Of a stretch of DNA of 23,346 bases, positions 1 through 8,610 are shown one piece after another. Below the pieces are notes generated by a model. That model made no database searches and was not told where the DNA came from. It saw only the letters and a program-made list of their open reading frames with translations. The stretch comes from JAIEPW01 sp964406035 (GTDB taxonomy: Bacteria > Acidobacteriota > Terriglobia > Bryobacterales > Bryobacteraceae): contig CAYOQB010000085.1 in the NCBI GenBank assembly GCA_964406035.1, positions 1 through 23,346 on the forward strand, in the 5' to 3' direction. Position 1 is the first letter of the stretch; every line of letters begins with the position of its first letter. A program made the position numbers and the translations under genes.

Positions 1-25
1 TCCACTACTTTTCCGGAGCGGAACG

Positions 26-415
26 CTATGGGCGGCGTTCCGATCCGTACTGCCAGTAGGGAGAGACCTCGTAGTAGGCGTGGATCTGGGAGCCCCAGTC
101 CGGATCGGCCATATCGGGCCAGTTGTCCTTGTCGAAACCCGGCGCCTGCTCGAGCACGTTCTTGGTGACGTCCAGCACCAGCGCCTCGCGATCCTCGTCC
201 ACCGTGATCTTGTCCCAGGGAACGGCGAACAGCTTGTCGCCGATTCCCAGCACGCCGCCGAAGGAGAGCACCACGTAGCCAACCCGCCCGTGGACGATGT
301 CAATCATGATGTCACGGACCTTGCCCAGGTCTTCCCCGGTTTTGTTGATCACCCGGTCGCTCGCAAGGGAGCTTGCGCTCAGGAGACGCCGCCGGTCGCT
401 GGCAAGGGTATCCAC
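26..415 (-). CDS. PRC-barrel domain protein
   Basis: A 129-residue protein with a PRC-barrel fold over about residues 15-80. Visible signatures are the run around GEDLGKVRDIMID, then VGYVVLSFGGVLGIG and the FAVPWDK strand, as in stand-alone bacterial PRC-barrel proteins. The C-terminal tail, with an APGFD-x-D-x-WPDMAD stretch and ending near SPYWQ, is also usual for this family. There is no signal peptide or membrane segment, so it is probably cytoplasmic. PRC barrels serve as small protein- or RNA-binding modules, often induced by stress; no partner can be named here. The start is a GTG overlapping the TAG stop of the upstream SYLF gene by one base, which argues for translational coupling. 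It is the last gene of the three-gene group with the kinase. Domain call is secure; role is inference. Confidence 0.9.
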   Translation of the reverse strand: MDTLASDRRRLLSASSLASDRVINKTGEDLGKVRDIMIDIVHGRVGYVVLSFGGVLGIGDKLFAVPWDKITVDEDREALVLDVTKNVLEQAPGFDKDNWPDMADPDWGSQIHAYYEVSPYWQYGSERRP

Positions 416-1149
416 TACTTGTCCTCCATCGCGGAGTAGCGAGTCAGGGCCTGCAGCAGGGGCCGTGCGCTCTCCGGTACGGTTACCTTGCCGCCCTTGA
501 CGATCTCCACATTACTGATGTCGCGGCCGTACAAGGCGCGATTGTCGTCGCGATCCTCGCGCAGCGTGGAGCCTTCGAGCGCGAAGCCGGCGAACACGCC
601 CCGCGACCGGGACCAGCCGAGCATCTGCGCCCGCATGAAAGCATCGGTGTTGGCCTGCACGGTGCGTCCCACCGGGCCAGCCATCAGGCCGGCTTCGCCG
701 CCCAGCTTAAATTCACTGCGAAGCAGGCGATCCGCGCCCGGCTCCGTCATGACGAGCAGGAAGACGTCGGTTTCACCGGCGCCGAACTGCAGGCCGAAGC
801 TGCCGCCTTCCACCCGGACGTTGCCTGGAGCCGACCAGGCACGGTCAGCGCCGCGGCAGGTGATGAAGCCTTTGCCGTACTTCACCCCACCCAGGAAGGC
901 GCCTTTCTTCAAACCGGGAATCAGCACCGCGCAATGCGCCTGCGAAAGAAGGTCACGCGGGATGCCCTTTTCGGGGACGTTCATCGTCTCCCGGAAAGCG
1001 GTTTCCGCCGCCATCAGACGCTCCCGGATATCGGCCAGCCGTTTCTCGGGCGCGGGGTTCTCGTCCGCGGCGGTGCGCGTTTCTTGCGCCACCAGTAAAG
1101 ACGTACCCGCCATGAGGCAAGCCGCCACTAAGCAAAATCGGTTCTTCAT
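415..1149 (-). CDS. SYLF (Ysc84-like) domain secreted protein
   Basis: A 244-residue protein with a Sec signal peptide (about residues 1-21, hydrophobic core followed by LLVAQE). It is followed by a SYLF domain, the lipid-binding module of yeast Ysc84/SH3YL1 that also occurs in bacterial envelope proteins. Evidence is the LLSQAHCAVLIPGLKKGAF segment, then GGVKYGKGF, the SFGLQFGAGETDVFLLVM strand region, and the conserved glycine pattern. In bacteria such proteins are periplasmic or membrane-associated and often stress-linked; the function here is unproven. It starts with ATG three bases after the stop of the histidine kinase gene and overlaps the PRC-barrel gene by one base, so the three are probably co-transcribed. 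Length and domain cover match the family. Confidence 0.9.
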   Translation of the reverse strand: MKNRFCLVAACLMAGTSLLVAQETRTAADENPAPEKRLADIRERLMAAETAFRETMNVPEKGIPRDLLSQAHCAVLIPGLKKGAFLGGVKYGKGFITCRGADRAWSAPGNVRVEGGSFGLQFGAGETDVFLLVMTEPGADRLLRSEFKLGGEAGLMAGPVGRTVQANTDAFMRAQMLGWSRSRGVFAGFALEGSTLREDRDDNRALYGRDISNVEIVKGGKVTVPESARPLLQALTRYSAMEDK

Positions 1150-1152
1150 CTC

Positions 1153-3039
1153 TCAGCCTCCGCTGGCCTTCGCTGCAATCAGGGGACCAGTTTCCGGCTT
1201 GCCGGGAAGGGTGAAGCGGAAGGTCGAACCCTCTCCCAAGGCCGATTCCACCCAGATCCGTCCGCCGTGGCGTTCGGCGACGCGGGCGCAGATGGCCAGG
1301 CCCATGCCGGTGCCGGGGGTGGACCGGCTGAGCCGCTTGAAGATACCGAAGATATGAGTGGCATAGCGCGGATCGATGCCGATGCCGTTATCGCGCACCG
1401 AGAACATCCACATACCGTCGCGGCGTTCGGCCCAAACGTGTATGCGCGGCGGGGCGGCGGACCGGTACTTGATGGCATTGCCCACAAGATTCTGGAAGAT
1501 CTGCACCAGCGCGACTTCGGGGCAGCATACTTCCGGCAGGGGACCGGACGTAACTTCCGCGTTCGATTCCGCGATGGCGACCTGCAGGTTGGATACGGCG
1601 GCGTCGAAGGCGGCGGAGGCGTTGCCGACGGCCGGTTCGCCGGGCGGCCGCTGCGCGAATTCCGCATAGGCGCGCAGATCGCGAAGAAGATCGTGCATGC
1701 GCGCTGCCCCGTCGACGATGTACTGCATCCATTCCTTGCGCTGGCCTTCCAGGCCGCCGGGCCAGGACTTGTCCAACAGTTGGGTGAAGATGGTCACCAT
1801 GCGCAGGGGTTCCTGCAGATCGTGCGCGGCGGCGTAGGCGAACTGCCGCAAATCCTCGTTTATCTGGCGCTGTTCCTCTTCCCGCTGCTTCTGATCGGTG
1901 ATGTCGATGGTGTGTCCAATGACGCAAATTCCGCCGGGAGTGCGGTAGGCGGCGAAGGTATCCCTGACAGGCAAGTACTCGCCGGACTTTCGCCTGATCC
2001 GGTATTCAGCGTGATAGGTCACACCAGCCTGCAGGCCGCGAGCCCTGGGTGCGACCCGCTCCCGGTCTTCAGGGTGCAACTGTTCAAGCCACCATCGCGA
2101 GGTGGGGGTGGCTTCCTGCGTGGAGTAGCCGGTCAACTGCTCGAAGCCCCAGATCCATTCCACCTTCCCGGTGGCGGGATCCCACTCGTAGATCAGAGCT
2201 TTGGCGGCGGACGCCGCCGCCTGGAAGCGTTGGATGGCGCGGGTGCGGGCAACTTCGGCGTCCTGGATGCGGCGGACGCTCCACCAGGTGAGACAGGCGA
2301 TCACCACCAGGCCCACAACGGTGACAATCACGGACTGGAATCCCGGCGTGTATAGCCCGTATCGATAACCCAGGCGTCCGATCCAGTGAATCGACAGGAA
2401 GGCGATCGCCGCCAGGGGAAAGAATCTTTGGGTGAGGACGCGTGCCGGACCGGGCGCGGTCACCGCTTCCATCAAGCCCTGATCCGCGCGCATGCCCAGC
2501 GCCGCGACCGAGGCCAGAATCACGCTGACAGAGGCGGGGATGGACATCGCGGCGTAGTTGCGGAGGTCGGACAAAACCTCCACGTCGTACAGGAATCCCA
2601 GAAAGCCGATCATCCCGATCACGAGCGATGCGGCGGCAAGGAACTGGGACAGCCAGGGCGTGCGGAACGCCAGGAGCGCGGATCCCAGGAGAACGACGCA
2701 AACCGCGGTGGAGGGGGCGGCGGGCGGGCCTGCTTGGATAGCTTGGTAACCGAGAGGATCGAGCCGGTACACGTGGTAAACGAAGGCTGACGTCCCCTGC
2801 AGCACCGTGGCGATGCCGGCGACGGCGGACCAGGCGGGAAGCCGGTCCCGTCCCAGCGCGGTCCATACTCCGGAGGCGCACACCAGGATCGCCGCCGCGG
2901 TCCAGAACTCCATGGGGGCGCGCTGCGGCGACCACGAAGCCATGATCAACCTGCCGCCCAGATGTCCTGCGACCACCAGGGCGGTGACGAGTACCGCGGC
3001 AGCGCACGCAGTGTGGGCGATCGGCGAATGTGTGCGCAT
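1153..3039 (-). CDS. Membrane PAS sensor histidine kinase (orphan)
   Basis: A 628-residue sensor kinase. Residues about 10-255 carry roughly eight hydrophobic segments forming an uncharacterised membrane sensor region. A PAS/PAC domain follows at about 270-385, with LTGYS, WWLEQLHPEDRERV and a C-terminal IDITDQKQREEE linker. The dimerisation/phosphoacceptor helix has His406 in AAHDLQEPLRM, the type seen in phytochrome-like kinases. The ATPase domain shows the N box (NLVGNAIKYR, 517-526), G1 (DNGIGI, 550-555), G2 (GTGMGL, 576-581) and a GEGSTFRFTLP end. The frame stays open upstream, but I chose the ATG at 3037-3039 because it directly precedes the first membrane helix and because the longer reading frame would run into the divergent gene. 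No response regulator is encoded in the window, so its partner lies elsewhere. Confidence 0.92.
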   Translation of the reverse strand: MRTHSPIAHTACAAAVLVTALVVAGHLGGRLIMASWSPQRAPMEFWTAAAILVCASGVWTALGRDRLPAWSAVAGIATVLQGTSAFVYHVYRLDPLGYQAIQAGPPAAPSTAVCVVLLGSALLAFRTPWLSQFLAAASLVIGMIGFLGFLYDVEVLSDLRNYAAMSIPASVSVILASVAALGMRADQGLMEAVTAPGPARVLTQRFFPLAAIAFLSIHWIGRLGYRYGLYTPGFQSVIVTVVGLVVIACLTWWSVRRIQDAEVARTRAIQRFQAAASAAKALIYEWDPATGKVEWIWGFEQLTGYSTQEATPTSRWWLEQLHPEDRERVAPRARGLQAGVTYHAEYRIRRKSGEYLPVRDTFAAYRTPGGICVIGHTIDITDQKQREEEQRQINEDLRQFAYAAAHDLQEPLRMVTIFTQLLDKSWPGGLEGQRKEWMQYIVDGAARMHDLLRDLRAYAEFAQRPPGEPAVGNASAAFDAAVSNLQVAIAESNAEVTSGPLPEVCCPEVALVQIFQNLVGNAIKYRSAAPPRIHVWAERRDGMWMFSVRDNGIGIDPRYATHIFGIFKRLSRSTPGTGMGLAICARVAERHGGRIWVESALGEGSTFRFTLPGKPETGPLIAAKASGG

Positions 3040-3137
3040 TCCGGCGCAGTTAGACAATCCACGAAGCCGGATTGTTACCGCCGGGCGCAGGATCGCCAGG
3101 GAGAGCCAATTGCAGGGTTCCCGGACGTGAGGCGGAA

Positions 3138-4283
3138 GTGAAAACGCTCGCGACTTTCTTACTCGTACTGGCAGTACTTTCTTCCCCGGTTTCCTATGCA
3201 CAGGAACTGATGCGCCCGACCAGAGAGGGCGTGGTGCGGCTGATCCAGGGCGATCTCGCCGTACTGGAATCGGGGGAGGCGCGCAAGGATCTGAGCTGCG
3301 AGGTGGAAGCAATCAAGCCGGAGACCGGCTATGACGCCAGCCTGCGGACCGGCTACCGCGTTTCGATTCCTTTTTCCGAGCTCCATCCTGGGGAGCGTCT
3401 GGCGGTGATCTTCCGGGTCACCAGCGAAGCCGATCGCGCGCAACACTATTTCCGGCAAGTGGTGAACACCGGCATTTTCGCCGAGGACGCGGCAGGCGAA
3501 GGGGTGTTCGACGGCAAGTTCCGGGTAGGCGAAGGCCGGTACCACGTCAATTTGCTGGTGCGGGACGCCGCCGGGCGGGTGTGCTCGAATTCGTGGTCCG
3601 TACAAACGCCGGCGGGAATGCGGCAAAACGCCGAAGCGGCTCTTGGGCCGGGACAGGTGGAGGCGGCCGAAAGCGAACTATTCGCGCCGCAACCGCCGGT
3701 GGAGAAGGCCGCGGGCTTGCCCTCGGTGAAAATTCTGTTGCACCTGGCGCCGGTGATTCCCGGCGCGGCGATGCTGGACGCTGGCGACAAGGAAGCGCTG
3801 GTGGCCATGCTGCGGGGTTTCGCGAAGAATCCGCGGATCGGGCGGATCTCGCTGGTTGTTTTCAACCTGGAGCAGAACCGGGTGCTGTACCGTGAGCCGG
3901 AATCGCCGGGGATCGACTTCCCGGCGCTTGGGCGGGCGGTGGAGGAGGCCGGTTTCGGGATGGTGGACGCGGCCGCGTTGCAGGGGGCGGGTCTCGCCGA
4001 GACCTTGCGTGCGGAACTGAACACGCGTTCGGACGCGGTGGTTTTCATCGGTCCGGCGGCGTCCAGCGAAAAATCCGCCGCGGAATTCGCCCGCGCCTTC
4101 GAGGGGCTGTCCATTCCAGCCTTCTACTGGCAATACAATCCGCGGCCGGAGATCCCGGTGTGGGGTGACGCGATCGACCGCACGGTGAGCCTGCTGAAGG
4201 GACGGCACTACACGATCCAGCAGCCGCGCGACGTTCTAACCGCGTGGCCCGATTTTATTTCCCGAGTTCGAGCGCAGCAGTAG
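3138..4283 (+). CDS. Secreted protein of unknown function, acidobacterial type
   Basis: A 381-residue protein with a signal peptide at residues 1-22 (hydrophobic core, then SYA-QE). The start is GTG at 3138, preceded by a purine-rich AGGCGGAA; an earlier in-frame TTG at 3072 would put charged sequence ahead of the signal peptide. The N-terminal half looks beta-rich and has a FRVGEGRYHVNLLVRDAAGRVCS motif region. The C-terminal half resembles an alpha/beta domain, with ISLVVFNLEQNRVLYRE, then DAVVFIGP and a FYWQYNPRPE strand before RTVSLLKGRHYTIQ. I recall similar unannotated secreted proteins from Solibacter-type genomes but know no function. It is transcribed alone, divergently from the kinase gene, and its 3' end overlaps the convergent glycosyltransferase gene by 29 bp. 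Confidence 0.8.
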   Translation: MKTLATFLLVLAVLSSPVSYAQELMRPTREGVVRLIQGDLAVLESGEARKDLSCEVEAIKPETGYDASLRTGYRVSIPFSELHPGERLAVIFRVTSEADRAQHYFRQVVNTGIFAEDAAGEGVFDGKFRVGEGRYHVNLLVRDAAGRVCSNSWSVQTPAGMRQNAEAALGPGQVEAAESELFAPQPPVEKAAGLPSVKILLHLAPVIPGAAMLDAGDKEALVAMLRGFAKNPRIGRISLVVFNLEQNRVLYREPESPGIDFPALGRAVEEAGFGMVDAAALQGAGLAETLRAELNTRSDAVVFIGPAASSEKSAAEFARAFEGLSIPAFYWQYNPRPEIPVWGDAIDRTVSLLKGRHYTIQQPRDVLTAWPDFISRVRAQQ

Positions 4284-5361
4284 CGGCTCCGGCGGGGGAC
4301 GGCGCGGTGATGCCCAATAGATAGCCCTCGAGTTCGGCCGCGCGGCGAGCTCCGGTGTGAGCGGCAAGCACGCGCTGCCGCGCCCGGCGCGCAGCCTCGA
4401 TCCGCTGCTTCTCGGGCATGGTTCGCAGCAGACTCAAGACCTGACGCGGCGTGCTGGCCACGAAGATTTCCTTGCCCGGCGTAAACAGGGTATCGAGCCC
4501 CGGCCAGGCATCGCTGATGATCGGCGTGCCGCAAGCCGCCGCCTCGAACAGGCGGACGCTGGGTGAGTATCCGGCGGCGATCATGTCGGCGCGCGTCAGG
4601 TTCAGCGTGAAGCGCTGCGAATTGTAGAAACGCCGGTGCGCCGCCGGGGGAAGATGCTCGATACGGGTGACATTCGACGGCCAGGCGATCTCCGGCGGAT
4701 ACATGGGCCCGGCCACGACGAACCTGCCGCTGTCCCACACTCTCGCGGGATCGAGGAGGAGACGGTCCAACGCCGGCTGGCGGTCGGCGGAGTAGGTGCC
4801 CAGGTAACCGAGGTCGTGTTCGTATTCGACGCTCTCGGGGAAGTAGAGCTCCGGATCGACGGAGCAATAAAGAGCGTGCGCCTGGCGGGCGCCGTAATTG
4901 CGCCGCAGCTTGTCGAGCAGGGGTCCGCCGGTAAAGGAAAAGTACAGATCGTAGCGCGGGATCAGGGAGGGAGTCAGGTATTCATGATCGCCGCGCTCCA
5001 GTTTGGCAAGAGTCACCGGCGTGTCGATGTCGTAGAAGGCGGTGATGCCCTGCGCCAGTCCGGTGATCCACAGGCCCAGGGGCACGGCATCGGGCACGTA
5101 AGATCCGACAATAATGGCGTCGGCCTGGCGGATATCGGAGGAAAACCGCCGTTTGAGATCGGTGACGCTGGAGTACAGTTCCGTGCGGCCGTAGGAGGGC
5201 TTGGGCAGATCGCGGTTGGCCGCGTACCAGGGGACATCGCGTTCGAGAAACAGGCTGCGGTGTCCACGTTCGGCGAGGCCGCGCACCAGGCTGCGGTAGG
5301 TGGTGGCGTGACCGTTGCCCCAGGACGAAGTGATGGACAGGCCGAGGATCACGATGTTCAT
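4255..5361 (-). CDS. CgeB-like glycosyltransferase (paralogue A)
   Basis: A 368-residue GT-B-type glycosyltransferase of the CgeB/DUF3880 group with a C-terminal Glyco_trans_1_2-like domain. The N-terminal Rossmann half begins NIVILGLSITSSWGNGHATTY (WGNGHAT at 14-20) and contains FYDIDTP (109-115). The linker carries LGYLGTYSADRQ (184-195), and the donor-binding half has SPSVRLFEAAACGTPIISD (266-284), whose Glu lies where this fold binds the sugar nucleotide. There is no signal peptide or membrane segment, so it is cytosolic or peripheral. ATG start overlaps the stop of the upstream glycosyltransferase (ATGA). It is a clear paralogue of the gene at 16330-17421; these two are the last and first genes of the cluster. 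Donor and acceptor sugars cannot be read from the sequence. Confidence 0.88.
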   Translation of the reverse strand: MNIVILGLSITSSWGNGHATTYRSLVRGLAERGHRSLFLERDVPWYAANRDLPKPSYGRTELYSSVTDLKRRFSSDIRQADAIIVGSYVPDAVPLGLWITGLAQGITAFYDIDTPVTLAKLERGDHEYLTPSLIPRYDLYFSFTGGPLLDKLRRNYGARQAHALYCSVDPELYFPESVEYEHDLGYLGTYSADRQPALDRLLLDPARVWDSGRFVVAGPMYPPEIAWPSNVTRIEHLPPAAHRRFYNSQRFTLNLTRADMIAAGYSPSVRLFEAAACGTPIISDAWPGLDTLFTPGKEIFVASTPRQVLSLLRTMPEKQRIEAARRARQRVLAAHTGARRAAELEGYLLGITAPSPAGAATAALELGK

Positions 5362-6458
5362 CGCATGGCTCCGGTGGCCGCGACGCCTGCCAGGGCGGAT
5401 TCCCACAGCATGGCTCGCTGGCGGTAGGTGTGTTCGGCGAGGACCCGGCGCAGAGCCGCCTGGCCGATGGCCGAGGCGCGCCGCGGAGTCAGGTGGCGCA
5501 GGTGTTCGGCAATCTCCGCGCCGTCCCGCGCCACCAGGACCTCGCGTTCGGGTTCCAGGAATAACTCGATGCCTTCCCATGCGTCGGTGATCAGGCAAGC
5601 CCCCGCGCCGGCGGCTTCAAACACGCGGGTCGCCGGGCTGAAGCCGTACCGAGCCATGCTTTCGCGACTGATGTTCAGGACGGCTTGGGCGCTGGCGTTG
5701 AAGCGGTTGTGGCGGACGGGAGGCACGTAGTCCACGTAGCGGACATTCGGGGGAAACTGGCCTGCTTCCCAGCCGCTTCCGCCGAGCACGAAGGTCCGGT
5801 CCGGGCAAAGGCGCGCCGCCTCGGTGAAGAACGCATGCACGCGGCGCTCGCGATCCGGCAGCCGATTGCCGAGGAAGCTCAGGTCGCAGGCGAACTCAGC
5901 ATCCGGCTGGTCGGGATAATGAGTGGAGGGATCGAGCGCGTTGTAGATGGGCAGGCAGAAGCGCGCCCCGTGCGATTCGTAGGCGCGCACCACCGGATCG
6001 CCCCCACCATACGTGAAGATGTAGTCGTACCGCGGGATCAGTGCGCGAAAGGGGTCGGCGGGATCGGCAGCAATGCGGTCGAGTGTCGCGGGGGCGTCGA
6101 CATCCCAGAACGCCACCCGGCCGTCCGGACGCCGGATCTGGACAACGGCGGCTTCCAGAAACTCATCCCAGACGCCGACGCCACTGGCTTTGACGATGAG
6201 GTCGGCGGAACGGGCGGAGTCGAGCGCCCGCTCGACTCCGTCGCGGGTGGCGGACTCGTAAACGACCACGCGAGCCCAATCCGGGTCCGCGATGTCGCGG
6301 TGCTTCTGGCGATCGTAGGCGTCGGGTTCATAGAACGTGATCCGCGCGCCGCGCGCGGCGATCTCGCGCAGAATGCCGCGATAATAGGTCGCGGCGCCGT
6401 TCCAGAACGCGGATACCAGGCTGGAACCGAAGAAAGCGATATGGAAGCCGTTCATCAT
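5358..6458 (-). CDS. CgeB-like glycosyltransferase (paralogue B)
   Basis: A 366-residue relative of the flanking CgeB-like enzymes. It shares WNGAATYYRG near the N terminus (19-28), FWDVDAP (117-123), FLGNRLPDRERR (195-206) and FSPATRVFEAAGAGACLITD (273-292), followed by the EVLVARDGAEIAEHL helix region typical of Glyco_trans_1_2 domains. Two adjacent ATG codons are possible starts; the first (6456-6458) gives an ATGA overlap with the upstream stop, matching the rest of the operon. The reading frame stays open far upstream into the neighbouring gene but that extension has no support. It likely transfers a sugar in the cluster pathway; specificity is unknown. It is clearly diverged from the A and D copies, so it is not a recent tandem duplicate. 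Confidence 0.87.
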   Translation of the reverse strand: MMNGFHIAFFGSSLVSAFWNGAATYYRGILREIAARGARITFYEPDAYDRQKHRDIADPDWARVVVYESATRDGVERALDSARSADLIVKASGVGVWDEFLEAAVVQIRRPDGRVAFWDVDAPATLDRIAADPADPFRALIPRYDYIFTYGGGDPVVRAYESHGARFCLPIYNALDPSTHYPDQPDAEFACDLSFLGNRLPDRERRVHAFFTEAARLCPDRTFVLGGSGWEAGQFPPNVRYVDYVPPVRHNRFNASAQAVLNISRESMARYGFSPATRVFEAAGAGACLITDAWEGIELFLEPEREVLVARDGAEIAEHLRHLTPRRASAIGQAALRRVLAEHTYRQRAMLWESALAGVAATGAMR

Positions 6459-7537
6459 TTGCGGGCGATCTCCAGAAGCTCGTCGACGCGGTGCGCGCAG
6501 GTGTGATTCGCGCGGATGGCGGCGAGTCCGTTCTCCGAGATGCGGGCCCGCAGGCCCAGGTCGGCGCGAAGCTCGCGAAGGCGATCGGCCATCTCCTCGC
6601 CGTCGCGCGCGATCAGGTAGTCGCGGCCCGCCTGGAACAATCCCTCGCAGTCGTCCCACGGCGCCGAAACCAGCGGGATGCCGCAGGCCAGCGCTTCAAA
6701 CACGCGGACGGTGGGGATGCCGGGCAGGCAGTGGACGTAGAACCGCCGCGGAACATGGACAGTGAAGGCGAATCGCGCGAACACCTCGGGCACGCGGAAG
6801 TTCGGCAGCCAGCCGCGGTAGCGGACCCGATGAGCTTCCAGCGACTGCAGCGCCGGGACGGGATAACGAACGCCATAAACCTCCGTCCGCAGGCCCAGCC
6901 GCGAGGCAGGTTGCAGAAGGAATTCGGTCAGTTCCGCGGTGCGCTCCTCATCGCCCCAGTTGCCGATCCAGACCAGGTCTCCGGCGCAGCCCTGCGCCGC
7001 GCGCGGCTTGAAGACGCGAGTGTCGGCCGCTTCGTGCCAGGTCCAGGCGGGAAGCTTGGGCCGGCTGGAAATATGGCGCCGCCGCAGCGATTCTCCGAAT
7101 GCCAGAACTCCGTCATAACCGGAGAGATCGTAAGCCAACATCTCCTTGGGATTGGAGACCGCCCGGTGATGCGTGTCATGGAAGAACAACCGGTAGCTCG
7201 GATGGCGGCGGTGGTGATCGCCGATGCGGCTCACCAGGCTGGTGTCGTTCCACTCGTGAACCAGCACCAGGTCGGCGCGGCCCAGAACCTGATCCAGGTC
7301 CAGAGTGCGGAAGTCGTAGCGATTGGTGCTCAGGCCGGGGTAGAAGTTGCGCCAGGCTTCCAGCGCGCCGGGACCTTCGGATTCGGCCAGGTTCCGTGCG
7401 CTCCAGGCGTCGGAAGGCTCCCACACGTCCACGTCATGGCCTCGCGAGAGCAGCTCGGACGTGATGCCGCGCAGGAAGTGCGCATTGCCGTGGTTCCAGT
7501 CCGAGGCCAGGGAGTGGCAGAAGATTATGACGCGCAA
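6455..7537 (-). CDS. CgeB-like glycosyltransferase (paralogue C)
   Basis: A 360-residue GT-B-like glycosyltransferase. The N terminus reads RVIIFCHSLASDWNHGNAHF, a variant of the WGNGHAT opening in the other copies. The middle has RLFFHDTHHRA (116-126) where the relatives carry an FYDxD motif. The C-terminal half has LVWIGNWGDEERT and PTVRVFEALACGIPLVS, the sugar-nucleotide-binding segment of Glyco_trans_1_2 domains, then DYLIARDGEEMADRL. The start is a TTG at 7535-7537: the 5' end overlaps the GT4 gene by 13 bp, and a full AAGGAG Shine-Dalgarno lies six bases upstream. The His-for-Asp change in the middle motif suggests a different acceptor or donor from its neighbours. Family call is firm; specificity is unknown. 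Confidence 0.85.
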   Translation of the reverse strand: MRVIIFCHSLASDWNHGNAHFLRGITSELLSRGHDVDVWEPSDAWSARNLAESEGPGALEAWRNFYPGLSTNRYDFRTLDLDQVLGRADLVLVHEWNDTSLVSRIGDHHRRHPSYRLFFHDTHHRAVSNPKEMLAYDLSGYDGVLAFGESLRRRHISSRPKLPAWTWHEAADTRVFKPRAAQGCAGDLVWIGNWGDEERTAELTEFLLQPASRLGLRTEVYGVRYPVPALQSLEAHRVRYRGWLPNFRVPEVFARFAFTVHVPRRFYVHCLPGIPTVRVFEALACGIPLVSAPWDDCEGLFQAGRDYLIARDGEEMADRLRELRADLGLRARISENGLAAIRANHTCAHRVDELLEIARK

Positions 7538-8610
7538 CTCCAGCTCCTTGTCGATTGCATCGCGAGTGAATAAGCCCTCAGGTAGTGCGCTGCCGTTAGC
7601 TCCGGGGTAAAGCGGGCGGCGGCGGCGCGCGCGGCCGACCCCAGGCGTTCCCGCCGGCCGGGGCTGCGCGCGAGCAAGGTCAGGTGGTGTACCCAGGCTT
7701 GGTCATCGCGTGGGTCCGCGAAGACAGCCGCGCCATCCCAGTGCTCGCGCAGGCTGTCGATGTCGCCCAGCACCAGGGCGCACCCGGAGAGAGCCGCCTC
7801 CAGCACGGAAAGGCCGAAGGGCTCGTACAGAGCAGGAAGCGCGTAGATCGCCGCGGCGGACATCCACTGCGCCAGCGAGGCTTCCGACAGTTGACCCAAG
7901 GCGTAGAAGTTATCGGAGCCGCGCTGGCATCCGCTTCCGGCGGCATGCACCGGCCAGGGCAACTCCGGCGCGGCGGATTCGAGCAGCCGGATGTTCTTGG
8001 CCTCGTCCCACAGCCGGCCGGCCGTGAAGATGAAGGGTTGCTTGGGCGCCGGCGAAGATCGCCAGCAGCGGCCGTTGGGGATCACCACGGAACGGGGCAG
8101 CGGTCCGTACAGCCGGTCCAGCCAGCTCAACATGCTCTGGCTGGGCGCGGCCACCAAAGCGGCCGCGCGAAGCCCGCGCGTCACCTCGTGCCGGTAGCGA
8201 CCCCACTCCACCGGCGCATCCGTGTTCTTTACCGATTTCCACCAGGACAGAACGCAGGAGTGCCCCACCACGATCGCCGGCGCGGACCAGTTCAGCGAAC
8301 CATGCGTGTAGCTGTTGGCATGGATTACATCCGGCGCCGTGCGAGCCTCCAACTCCAGCAGCCACTCGCCCGCGCGCCGGACATCGTCCCAGGGGTCCGG
8401 CATCCACTCCAGGCGGTAGCCGCTTTCGTGGACCTCCACGTTGTCCAAGGCGCACAACTGCTCCCACTGCGAGGGCGACAGGGGCGAGCCAAGGGTCGTC
8501 AGGACTACCCGGATCCCCTTGGCACGGTAGGCCCGGCACAACTCGACCGCATAGAAGAACACGCCGCCGACCGTATCCGCGGTCATCAGAACCGTTTTCG
8601 GGTTTGTCAT
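7525..8610 (-). CDS. GT4-family glycosyltransferase
   Basis: A 361-residue retaining-type GT-B glycosyltransferase. The N-terminal domain opens with VLMTADTVGGVFFYAVELCRA, the glycine-rich acceptor-side loop typical of GT4 enzymes, followed by PDVIHANSYTHG (93-104). The C-terminal domain has FIFTAGRLWDEAKNI with the basic pair Arg199 and Lys205, and ALPALYEPFGLSVLEAALSG containing the EX7E motif (Glu263 and Glu271). This differs from the CgeB-like enzymes around it and is closer to glycogen-synthase-like or LPS GT4 proteins. The ATG at 8608-8610 overlaps the stop of the radical SAM gene (ATGA), and its own end overlaps the next gene by 13 bp. No membrane segment. Linkage and donor are unknown. 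Confidence 0.9.
   Translation of the reverse strand: MTNPKTVLMTADTVGGVFFYAVELCRAYRAKGIRVVLTTLGSPLSPSQWEQLCALDNVEVHESGYRLEWMPDPWDDVRRAGEWLLELEARTAPDVIHANSYTHGSLNWSAPAIVVGHSCVLSWWKSVKNTDAPVEWGRYRHEVTRGLRAAALVAAPSQSMLSWLDRLYGPLPRSVVIPNGRCWRSSPAPKQPFIFTAGRLWDEAKNIRLLESAAPELPWPVHAAGSGCQRGSDNFYALGQLSEASLAQWMSAAAIYALPALYEPFGLSVLEAALSGCALVLGDIDSLREHWDGAAVFADPRDDQAWVHHLTLLARSPGRRERLGSAARAAAARFTPELTAAHYLRAYSLAMQSTRSWSCAS
7544..7549 (-). promoter_or_regulatory. Shine-Dalgarno for TTG start of the 6455-7537 gene
   Basis: On the minus strand AAGGAG lies six bases before the TTG at 7535-7537 and within the 3' end of the upstream GT4 coding sequence. It is a near-consensus ribosome-binding site and decides the start, since no ATG or GTG near this point fits the reading frame as well. 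Confidence 0.75.
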
